A DNA stretch of 64,000 bases from an uncultured Candidatus Melainabacteria bacterium (lineage in GTDB: Bacteria; Cyanobacteriota; Vampirovibrionia; Gastranaerophilales; Gastranaerophilaceae): positions 186,001 to 250,000 of the forward strand of contig CAKUZL010000002.1 in assembly GCA_934718085.1 (NCBI GenBank), read 5' to 3'. Positions 16,179-23,201 of the stretch are shown in pieces; the stretch's first letter is position 1; each line of letters starts with the position of its first letter. The notes below the pieces were generated by a model. It made no database searches, was not told the origin of the DNA, and worked only from the letters and a program-made list of their open reading frames with translations. The position numbers were made by a program, and so were the translations under genes.

Positions 16179-16448
16179 ATGTCAGCAGGAAAATTTGTTG
16201 CAGGTTTCGTTTTGGGCGGTATTGTCGGTGCCGTTGCAGGTATTTTGCTTGCCCCTCAATCAGGTGAAGAAACAAGAGAATTGATTTCCGATACTTCGAA
16301 AGAATGGTACGATAAAGCCAAAAACAAAACCGAAGATATCCAAAACAAAGCGGAAGAAGTCCTTTCCGACATCCAGGAAAAAGGCGATGAAATGCTCTCG
16401 AAATTGCAAAATTTCATCAACAAAAATAAAAACGAATTTGAAGGCTAG
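16179..16448 (+). CDS. YtxH-like membrane protein (89 aa)
   Basis: Second YtxH paralogue of the operon. A Gly-rich membrane helix (VAGFVLGGIVGAVAGILLA) is followed by PQSGEETRELI and an amphipathic Lys/Glu-rich helix. It shares the LLAPQSGEETR signature with 15488-15793 but has a different, acidic tail. A strong AAGGAG site precedes the ATG. A terminator follows. Confidence 0.82.
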   Translation: MSAGKFVAGFVLGGIVGAVAGILLAPQSGEETRELISDTSKEWYDKAKNKTEDIQNKAEEVLSDIQEKGDEMLSKLQNFINKNKNEFEG

Positions 16449-16479
16449 TCTTAGTTCGATTTTATCATAGTTTTTACGA

Positions 16480-16506
16480 CGGAGGGTTCTGCCCTCCGCC
16501 TTTTTT
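16480..16506 (+). terminator. Terminator of the YtxH-DUF948-YtxH operon
   Basis: CGGAGGG pairs with CCCTCCG around TTCTG, followed by C and six T. Confidence 0.85.
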
Positions 16507-16632
16507 GAACGGGAATGTTTTTTGTTTTCCCGGAAGGGTTTGTTGCTTTGAAAGTGTATACGAAGCAATCCCGTCTCATCGCCCGAACATTTTTTCCTTT
16601 CGGTGTGCAGCGAGAAAGATTTTTTATGTCGT

Positions 16633-18504
16633 CTAAAGGTTTGTTCCGAGCGAAGGCGCAATTTGGATGAATTGCCTTACCAAATCGGGATCCCACTGAA
16701 CTCCCGCTCCGAGCTTCAGAATTTCGCATGCTTTTTCCATGCTCATTCCCTTCCGATACGGTCTGTCGCTGATAAGCGCGTGGTACGTGTCCGCGACCGC
16801 GACAATTCTTGCCGCAAGCGGAATTTCGTCCCCTTTTAAACCTTCGGGGTACCCTTTGCCGTTCCATTGCTCGTGGTGATATTTTACAATAGGAATCAAA
16901 TCGTGCAACAACGGGTTCGGCTGCAATACCTTTGAAGCCCCTATCGACGGGTGCTGCTTCATTATTTCCCACTCTTCGTCGCTCAGTTTTGATGTCTTTC
17001 TCAAAACGTTCTCGGGAATTCCTATTTTCCCTACGTCATGCAAAAGTCCGCCCAGCTTGATTCTTTCGGTTTCACGCTCGGGCAAATTCATTGCTCTTGC
17101 AAGCGCAACCGCGTATCTTGAAACCGAAGTCGAATGACCTTTTGTATACTCGTCCTTTGCGTCTATTGCGCCGGCAAGCGACGTTACGACCTCGATTAGA
17201 TGGTTTTGCGAACTTATTTCTTCGTTTTGGAACTTGTTCACCAATTCTTCTTCGAAATTTATTCCGATTTGCGCATGTCTTTTCGACAAGACCGACGCGA
17301 ACGAATTGAGTGCGGTATCGTCCCAAAAATCGTAGTCGTTCGAGCTTACAATCGTCGAAATTCCGTTCTTGTAGCCTTTGCTCTTTGAAATATACATCGC
17401 CTGTTCCGCGAGAATTAAAATCTTTTCCTGCTCGACCGACGCATTCGGATACGACGCAATTCCGACCGAAACCTTTATCGGTCCGACGCCCTCGACCATG
17501 CAACAAGACAGAGTGTACGTAATGTATTCCGCAAGATATTTTGCTTCGTCCGTGTTCATTTTCGGCAATATAACAGCGATTTCGTCGCCGCCGTACCTGC
17601 CTGCGACACCCTGATTTTTAATGTTTTGCGTAACCTTTTCCGCTACGGTTTTTATGACTTCGTCGCCCTTCGCGTGCCCGAATTCTTTGTTTATTCCCGA
17701 AATATTGTTTACGTCGAAAATTATTACGGAAACTTCGTTATGTTCTCTTTCCGCATTTTTTATTTCGCTTGCGAGCAGTTCCTGGAAGTGTCTGTGCGAG
17801 TATAAATTCGTCAAATTGTCTTTATATGCGTTGTTTGCAGCTTTCAATGCCAAATCCGCGTTTCTGATGAACAACGAAAAATATTGCGACAACATTTGAT
17901 ATAATCCGATGTGCGTATCGGCGTCGTAATCGCCGATTATCAGTACGCCGCCGTTGTCTTCGACTTTCCCGAACGGCAAAACTATCGTTGCCGACGACTT
18001 CAGATACGGAATTTTCAAAAACGAGTTATTAGTATGAACCGAAAATTTTCCTTCGTTTATCGCACGAATGATTTCGTTGTCTTTTTCCGTCAAAAATATT
18101 CTCGAAGAATACACGCTGCCTATTTTGTCCGTGAGCTTGATATTAAGGCATTCCGAGTGTTTGCTTATAATTCCGAGCGACGTAAAATTTGTGAAAAGTT
18201 TTGTGGTCAAAACTCCGTGAACCGCCGCAAAAAGTGAGTTTACGTCAGCGGAATTCGCAAACGAGTCGTTCAGAGCACTGAGCATTTCCGGATAATTTAT
18301 TGCCTGAACGGGCTTTTCGGTATAATTGGCAAACCCCTCGCCGCGAGCCCGTTTATCGGCTCTCGGGTTCAAAGAGTTTATCTTTGCGACTATGTTGGAA
18401 TATTTTATCGGGTTGGTCTCTTTCCCCGTTTTTTCCGCTGTTTCCGCTGTTATATTTTCCGTTTGAGTTATTTTATTCACGACGTTTCTTCTTCCATTAC
18501 ACAT
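16633..18504 (-). CDS. GGDEF and HD-GYP dual-domain c-di-GMP protein
   Basis: A 623-residue soluble regulator. Residues about 80-220 look like a GAF-type sensor (LGIISKHSECLNIKL, VLPFGKVEDNGGVLIIGDYD). A GGDEF domain at about 230-385 has the active-site loop RYGGDEIAV, close to canonical with Ile for Phe. A C-terminal HD-GYP domain at about 430-610 keeps all motifs: AIDAKDEYTKGHS, GGLLHDVGKIGIPE, HPSIGASKV, YHHEQWNGKGYPEGLKG. It could both make and degrade c-di-GMP. The ATG at 18504 gives the longest form. A GTG at 18480 with GGAAGAAG before it is an alternative start that removes eight residues. Confidence 0.9.
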   Translation of the reverse strand: MCNGRRNVVNKITQTENITAETAEKTGKETNPIKYSNIVAKINSLNPRADKRARGEGFANYTEKPVQAINYPEMLSALNDSFANSADVNSLFAAVHGVLTTKLFTNFTSLGIISKHSECLNIKLTDKIGSVYSSRIFLTEKDNEIIRAINEGKFSVHTNNSFLKIPYLKSSATIVLPFGKVEDNGGVLIIGDYDADTHIGLYQMLSQYFSLFIRNADLALKAANNAYKDNLTNLYSHRHFQELLASEIKNAEREHNEVSVIIFDVNNISGINKEFGHAKGDEVIKTVAEKVTQNIKNQGVAGRYGGDEIAVILPKMNTDEAKYLAEYITYTLSCCMVEGVGPIKVSVGIASYPNASVEQEKILILAEQAMYISKSKGYKNGISTIVSSNDYDFWDDTALNSFASVLSKRHAQIGINFEEELVNKFQNEEISSQNHLIEVVTSLAGAIDAKDEYTKGHSTSVSRYAVALARAMNLPERETERIKLGGLLHDVGKIGIPENVLRKTSKLSDEEWEIMKQHPSIGASKVLQPNPLLHDLIPIVKYHHEQWNGKGYPEGLKGDEIPLAARIVAVADTYHALISDRPYRKGMSMEKACEILKLGAGVQWDPDLVRQFIQIAPSLGTNL

Positions 18505-18554
18505 GTATTATAAAATTTCTGAACTCCGAAATTTGCCTGTTTTTTGGAAAATTG

Positions 18555-19694
18555 TTACAATTCTTCACGTTTGCTGCCGTACAGTTCCTTCGATATCGCA
18601 TCGGCAGCCGCTTCCGCCGAATTTTTACGCCCGAGCTCTTTTCTTATGTTGTTAAGCTCAAATCGCATGTTTTCTTCGTATTGTTTGTTTTTCAGAATTT
18701 TGACAAGGTTTGCCGCTATGATTTCGGGCTTTGCTTTTACTTGTATAAGTTCCGGTACTATGTCTTTTCCCGAAATAATGTTCGGCAGCGACACATTCTT
18801 TATGCATCTTACCGCCAAATAAATCAAATACAACAGCCACGGACCTTTGTACGAAATTATCATCGGAGTCCCGTACAAAGCGGCTTCCAGTGCGACCGTT
18901 CCCGATGCCAGCATCAGCGCGTCCGCCGTGCTTAAAAGTTCGTAATTCGAATTTTCTGTTATTTTTATAAAGTCCGGCAATTCGCGCTCAACCGTTTCTC
19001 GTTTGATTGTCGGTGCCAAACATAATGCAAATTGCGTTTCAGGCATTTCTTCCTTTATCGTTTTCGCTGCTTTTACAAATATTTTCAGCAGTTCGTTTAT
19101 TTCAAATTTTCTCGAGCCGGGGAAAATGCCGATAAGTTTTTTACCCTCGTCAAATCCGTATTTTGCGAAAACTTCCCGTCTGTTTGCCGCCGGCGGCATT
19201 GAATTTACCAGCGGATGACCGACAAATTCCGCCGAAATGCCTTCCTTTTCGTACATTTCTTTTTCAAACGGAAAAATCGTCAATACTTTGTCTATGTGCT
19301 TTTTTACGGTTTTTATTCTGTGTTTTCTCGATGCCCAAATCTGAGGCGGAATGTAATAAAAAATTTTCAGCCCCGCTTTTTTCAAAAATTTCGAAATCGC
19401 AAGATTGAACCCGCCGTAATCGGTCAAAAGCACCAAATCGGGTTTGAATTCGCTCTTCAAATGTTCCGTGATTTTTTTTCCGAGCATTATGTGGTCAAAA
19501 ATTATTTTTGCCCCGATTCCCATCGCTGACATTTTCGAATGGTTTAAAAAAATCTTTGCACCCGCGTTTTCGCAGTATTCACCCCCGACGGCTTCAACTT
19601 CGAGGTCGGGGTGCCGCTCTTTTAAAATTTTTATAATTCCCGCGGCGTGTTTGTCGCCCGAAAGTTCTCCCGTTACGACAAATAACCGCTTCAT
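18555..19694 (-). CDS. lpxB: Lipid-A-disaccharide synthase
   Basis: Joins lipid X and UDP-2,3-diacylglucosamine in lipid A synthesis at the inner membrane. The 379 residues match LpxB from the first strand (LFVVTGELSGDKHAAGII) through AVGGEYCENAGA, LLTDYGGFNLAISKFLKK, YYIPPQIWASRKHRIKT, FVGHPLVN, GIFPGSRKFEINELL, and ASGTVALEAALYGTPMIISYK. The start overlaps the stop of lpxI by 4 nt (ATGA), so both are made from one message. It is direct evidence for an LPS-bearing outer membrane. Confidence 0.95.
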   Translation of the reverse strand: MKRLFVVTGELSGDKHAAGIIKILKERHPDLEVEAVGGEYCENAGAKIFLNHSKMSAMGIGAKIIFDHIMLGKKITEHLKSEFKPDLVLLTDYGGFNLAISKFLKKAGLKIFYYIPPQIWASRKHRIKTVKKHIDKVLTIFPFEKEMYEKEGISAEFVGHPLVNSMPPAANRREVFAKYGFDEGKKLIGIFPGSRKFEINELLKIFVKAAKTIKEEMPETQFALCLAPTIKRETVERELPDFIKITENSNYELLSTADALMLASGTVALEAALYGTPMIISYKGPWLLYLIYLAVRCIKNVSLPNIISGKDIVPELIQVKAKPEIIAANLVKILKNKQYEENMRFELNNIRKELGRKNSAEAAADAISKELYGSKREEL

Positions 19695-20506
19695 ACCGCA
19701 ATTACCGCTATTCCGTGTTTGTCCGCAAAATCAATCGCGTCTTTGCCGTCGACCAAAATGGTTTCGCCGGCTTCGACCGCAATTACCGATGCTTTGTAGC
19801 GTTTCATAATCTTCAACGTATCAAGCCCGAATGCGGGGATGTCAAAACGCTTGTCCTGAGAAGGTTTCGATGTCTTTACCACAACAGCTCCTTTTTTCGC
19901 CGTTTTTGCCCCTCGTTTTATGCATCTGTCGGTTCCTTCAATCGCTTCGACCGCCATGACCATTTTGTTTTTCAAGACGACAGTTTGCCCGATATCGATT
20001 TGTCCCATTGCTTTTGCGACCCAAAATCCGTATTTGATATCCTCTTCCTGTTCCGCGGTCGGTTTGTGCTTTCCGAGCACACCCGGAGGCGCCATCAGAT
20101 TTTTTATGAATAATGTCTGATCCAAAACCGTTATTCCGATTTTTTCGAGTTCCCGAACCGCCAACATCATTACGGCATCGTCGTTCAGGCGCTTTGCCTC
20201 TTTTAAAAGTTTTATCGCGCGGGCGTCGAACTTCGGACGGCGCAAAACAAGCCCTTTGTGAACCTTTCCGATAAACGTAAGCTGCTTAATCCCTTCGCTT
20301 TTCAAGACCTCTTCGATTTTTGTAATTTGTCCGGGACCGAAATCATAAACCTTGGCACAATATTTTTTCAATTCTTTTTTATTGTCCGCGCTCAACGAAA
20401 TGCAAATTACCTCGCGACCGTTCTCCGAAGCGTTTTTCGCCCAAATCACGGGCAGTTGACCGTTTCCGGCGACCAAGCCCTGCTTTTTATCCAATGTTAA
20501 TGCCAT
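19691..20506 (-). CDS. lpxI: UDP-2,3-diacylglucosamine pyrophosphatase LpxI
   Basis: Hydrolyses UDP-2,3-diacylglucosamine to lipid X, the step just before LpxB. The 271 residues follow the LpxI (DUF1009) pattern: GLVAGNGQLPVIWAKNA, a GQITKIEEVLKSEGIKQLTFIGKV segment, LNDDAVMMLAVRELEKIGI, the C-terminal catalytic part VVLKNKMVMAVEAIEGTD, RGAKTAKKGAVVVK, and DKRFDIPAFGLDTL. The organism thus uses LpxI rather than LpxH at this step. An AGGA site and a promoter lie upstream. Confidence 0.93.
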   Translation of the reverse strand: MALTLDKKQGLVAGNGQLPVIWAKNASENGREVICISLSADNKKELKKYCAKVYDFGPGQITKIEEVLKSEGIKQLTFIGKVHKGLVLRRPKFDARAIKLLKEAKRLNDDAVMMLAVRELEKIGITVLDQTLFIKNLMAPPGVLGKHKPTAEQEEDIKYGFWVAKAMGQIDIGQTVVLKNKMVMAVEAIEGTDRCIKRGAKTAKKGAVVVKTSKPSQDKRFDIPAFGLDTLKIMKRYKASVIAVEAGETILVDGKDAIDFADKHGIAVIAV

Positions 20507-20528
20507 TTTTTTTATTCCTTTTGGAATA

Positions 20529-20558
20529 ATTATAATACAAAAACCCGATTTCCTGCAA
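20529..20558 (-). promoter_or_regulatory. Promoter of lpxI-lpxB
   Basis: On the minus strand TTGCAG, an 18-nt spacer, then TATAAT. The 5' leader would be about 16 nt and contains the AGGA ribosome-binding site of lpxI. Confidence 0.55.
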
Positions 20559-20584
20559 ATCGTGCGATAAAATGATTTATTTTT

Positions 20585-21346
20585 TTAATAACTTTTACCG
20601 ACAAGCGAAAAATGCGTCCGAAACTCTATGTCGTCGTCGATTTTCGGTAAAAATTCGTCGAAAAATTCGGGTGAAAATTTGTCTTTGCCGTTTTCGTATT
20701 TCGCGTTTAATGCAAGAGCGGTCAAAAAGTCCGCAAAATGGGGGTTCTTTGGTAAAACCGATCCGTGAAGGTAAGTTCCGAAAACATTTTTTTTTCTTGC
20801 GCCTTCGGTTTTGTCTTTGCCGTTGTTGCCGTTACCGACGGTTACCGAGGCTATCGGAACGGTTCCTTCTTCGAGATAAGTCAGCCCCGCGTGATTTTCA
20901 AATCCGACGAGTGTTTTCGGGGTTAAAAAGTCGCTTTCGGCGGTCACGTTGCCTATAAATCTTTTGTTGCCCGCAACGGTGTATACGTCCAAAAGGCTTA
21001 TCCCTTCAAGTTTTTCGCCGTCATGCGGCAGGTAGTGTCTGCCCAAAAGCTGGTATCCTCCGCAAATTCCGAGAAAAACCCTGTATTGTTCCGCAGCATC
21101 GGTTAATGCGTCTTTTTGTTTTTGAAGTTCTTTCGAAACTTCAATCTGTTGTTTGTCCTGACCGCCTCCGATAAAGAAAATATCGTATTTTTCGGGATTT
21201 ATGTTTTCACCGGCTTTTATTTGTTCGACGTTGCATTTTATGTTTCTTGCTTCGCAACGTTTTTTTATCGTCAAAATATTACCGTAATCGCCGTATATAT
21301 TGAGCAATTCGGGGTAAAGATGAGCGATGGTGAGTTCTTTCGTCAT
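20585..21346 (-). CDS. gatD: GatD-like glutamine amidotransferase (lipid II isoglutaminyl synthase glutaminase subunit)
   Basis: A 253-residue class I glutamine amidotransferase of the CobB/CobQ type. The start, LTIAHLYPELLNIYGDYGNILTIKKRCE, is typical of GatD, the partner of MurT that amidates the alpha-carboxyl of D-Glu in lipid II. The nucleophile elbow FLGICGGYQLLG carries the catalytic Cys, and FGTYLHGSVLPKNP the catalytic His. No MurT gene is adjacent. The gene follows proS by 1 nt and precedes lpxI, so stem-peptide amidation would occur in a diderm. A related CobQ-like ligase subunit with another substrate is the main alternative. Confidence 0.8.
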   Translation of the reverse strand: MTKELTIAHLYPELLNIYGDYGNILTIKKRCEARNIKCNVEQIKAGENINPEKYDIFFIGGGQDKQQIEVSKELQKQKDALTDAAEQYRVFLGICGGYQLLGRHYLPHDGEKLEGISLLDVYTVAGNKRFIGNVTAESDFLTPKTLVGFENHAGLTYLEEGTVPIASVTVGNGNNGKDKTEGARKKNVFGTYLHGSVLPKNPHFADFLTALALNAKYENGKDKFSPEFFDEFLPKIDDDIEFRTHFSLVGKSY

Positions 21347-21347
21347 T

Positions 21348-23087
21348 TTATGCTTCCAATGCCGCTTTTACCGTTGCAATAACCTTTTCGACCGCTTCAT
21401 TCGGAGTAAGCGTTTCGACTTCTCCCGTTTCTCGGACTTTGTATTCGACAAGACCTTGTTCCAAAGTCTTGCCCGCGGTAATTCTCAGAGGAATTCCGAT
21501 GAGTTCGGAGTCTTTGAATTTAACGCCGGCTCTTTCGTCTCTATCGTCGATAAGTACGTCTATTCCTGCTTTTTGAAGTTTTTTGTACATTTCTTCGGCG
21601 GTTTTCATTTGGAGTTCGTTGCCGGTATTTACGGGGATTATCGTGACGTGATAGGGCGCAATCGCAATCGGCCACTTGATTCCGTGCTCGTCGTGAAATC
21701 TTTCGACAGCAGCGGCAGCCGTTCTTGAAATTCCTATTCCGTAGCAGCCCATTACGAACGGTCGTTCTTTGCCGTTCTCGTCCGTAAACGTTGCGTTCAT
21801 TGCTTTTGAGTACTTTGTTCCGAGTTGGAAAATGTTTCCGACTTCGATACCTCTCGTAACTTTAAGCGGTTTGCCGCATTGAGGGCATTTTTCGCCTGCT
21901 TCGACAAGTCTTATGTCCGCGTAAATTTTCGGTTCGGGAACGTCTGTTCCGAAGTTTGCTCCGACGAGGTGCACGTCGTTTTCGTTGACCGCAACGACAA
22001 AGTTTTTGAGCTTTTTGACCGTTTCGTCGGCAACAACGGTTACATCGTCAAAACCTTCGGGTCCGATGAATCCGGAGCGGGCGTCGAATCCGTGAGCAGC
22101 CATAAGTTCGGCGATTTCGGCTTCCGAGGCGGTTCTGATTTCCTCTTTTGCTCCGACGGCGTTCATAAGTTTTGTTTCTTCGACGGTCTTATCGCCTCTG
22201 ATAAGAGCCAAAACCGGCTTTTTGTCCGCAATGTAAACAAGACATTTGCAAATCAGCGAAGAGGGAACATTCAGTAAAGTTGCCAATTCATCGATTGTTT
22301 TTGCGTTCGGAGTCGGAACTTTTTCCGTTTTTTCAAAGTTTCCGACGATTTGAGTATTCGGCAAAACGGATACCGCGTGGTTTGAATTTGCAGCGTAATC
22401 GCAGTCGTCGCAATAAAATACGTCGTTTTCGCCGCTGTCGGTTTGTGTTATGACCATGTATTCGTGGCTGACGTTTCCGCCGATAGCTCCCGAATCAGAC
22501 TGTACAGGCTTTGTTTCCAGCCCGCAGCGTTCAAAAATTTTTGTGTAAGCTTTTGCCATGATTTCGTAGGACTTTTTCATTCCGTTTTCGTCGACGTCGA
22601 AGCTGTAAGCGTCTTTCATTATGAATTCGCGGCCTCTGAGCAGTCCGAATCTCGGGCGGATTTCGTCTCTGAATTTTGACTGAATCTGGTACAAATTAAC
22701 GGGAAGCTGCTTGTACGAACGAATTCCCTCGCGCGCAATCGCGGTGACGACTTCTTCGTGAGTGGGGCCGAGGCACATATTTCTGCCGTGACGGTCTTTC
22801 ATTCGCATCAATTCTTTTCCGTAAACGTCCCATCTTCCCGACTCGCGCCAAAGTTCTTCAGGCTGAACGAAAGGCATTAAAATCTCTTGTGCGCCCGATT
22901 TGTCCATTTCTTCGCGAACAATGTTTTCGATTTTGTTCAAAACCCTGAACATCAGCGGCAAATAGTTGTATACGCCGTGAGTGAGCTTTCTGATGTAGCC
23001 TGCTCTGACCAAAAGTTTATGGCTTATAACTTCCGCGTCCGCGGGAAATTCTCTGAGTGTTTCCAAAAAAAGTCGTGACATTTTCAT
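21348..23087 (-). CDS. proS: Prolyl-tRNA synthetase, bacterial type
   Basis: Charges tRNA-Pro. The 579-residue protein has the class II motifs: motif 1 GAQEILMPFVQPEELWRESGRW, motif 2 FRDEIRPRFGLLRGREFIMKD, motif 3 MGCYGIGISRTAAA. The editing insertion lies between motifs 2 and 3 (about 235-385, CKCLVYIADKKPVLALIRGDKTV), and a C-terminal anticodon domain follows. The longer frame up to 23129 adds 14 residues not found in the family, so the ATG at 23087 was chosen; it gives MKMSRLFLETLREFP with AAAGG upstream. A CxxC pair (ECPQCGKP) within the insertion region is a local peculiarity. Confidence 0.95.
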   Translation of the reverse strand: MKMSRLFLETLREFPADAEVISHKLLVRAGYIRKLTHGVYNYLPLMFRVLNKIENIVREEMDKSGAQEILMPFVQPEELWRESGRWDVYGKELMRMKDRHGRNMCLGPTHEEVVTAIAREGIRSYKQLPVNLYQIQSKFRDEIRPRFGLLRGREFIMKDAYSFDVDENGMKKSYEIMAKAYTKIFERCGLETKPVQSDSGAIGGNVSHEYMVITQTDSGENDVFYCDDCDYAANSNHAVSVLPNTQIVGNFEKTEKVPTPNAKTIDELATLLNVPSSLICKCLVYIADKKPVLALIRGDKTVEETKLMNAVGAKEEIRTASEAEIAELMAAHGFDARSGFIGPEGFDDVTVVADETVKKLKNFVVAVNENDVHLVGANFGTDVPEPKIYADIRLVEAGEKCPQCGKPLKVTRGIEVGNIFQLGTKYSKAMNATFTDENGKERPFVMGCYGIGISRTAAAAVERFHDEHGIKWPIAIAPYHVTIIPVNTGNELQMKTAEEMYKKLQKAGIDVLIDDRDERAGVKFKDSELIGIPLRITAGKTLEQGLVEYKVRETGEVETLTPNEAVEKVIATVKAALEA

Positions 23088-23166
23088 GATAAAATTTACC
23101 TTTATTTTTTGTTTTCCTGATTTTAGCACAAAAATTTTTATTTTGATGTCAAGTTTTTATAAAGAC

Positions 23167-23195
23167 TTTAAATTAACGTAAAAATGGTGTATTAT
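23167..23195 (+). promoter_or_regulatory. Promoter of the STAND-TPR gene
   Basis: TTTAAA at 23167-23172, a 17-nt spacer, then TATTAT at 23190-23195. The box ends 6 nt before the ATG at 23202, and no Shine-Dalgarno sequence is present, so the transcript is predicted to be leaderless. Confidence 0.45.
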
Positions 23196-23201
23196 AGCTG
23201 T

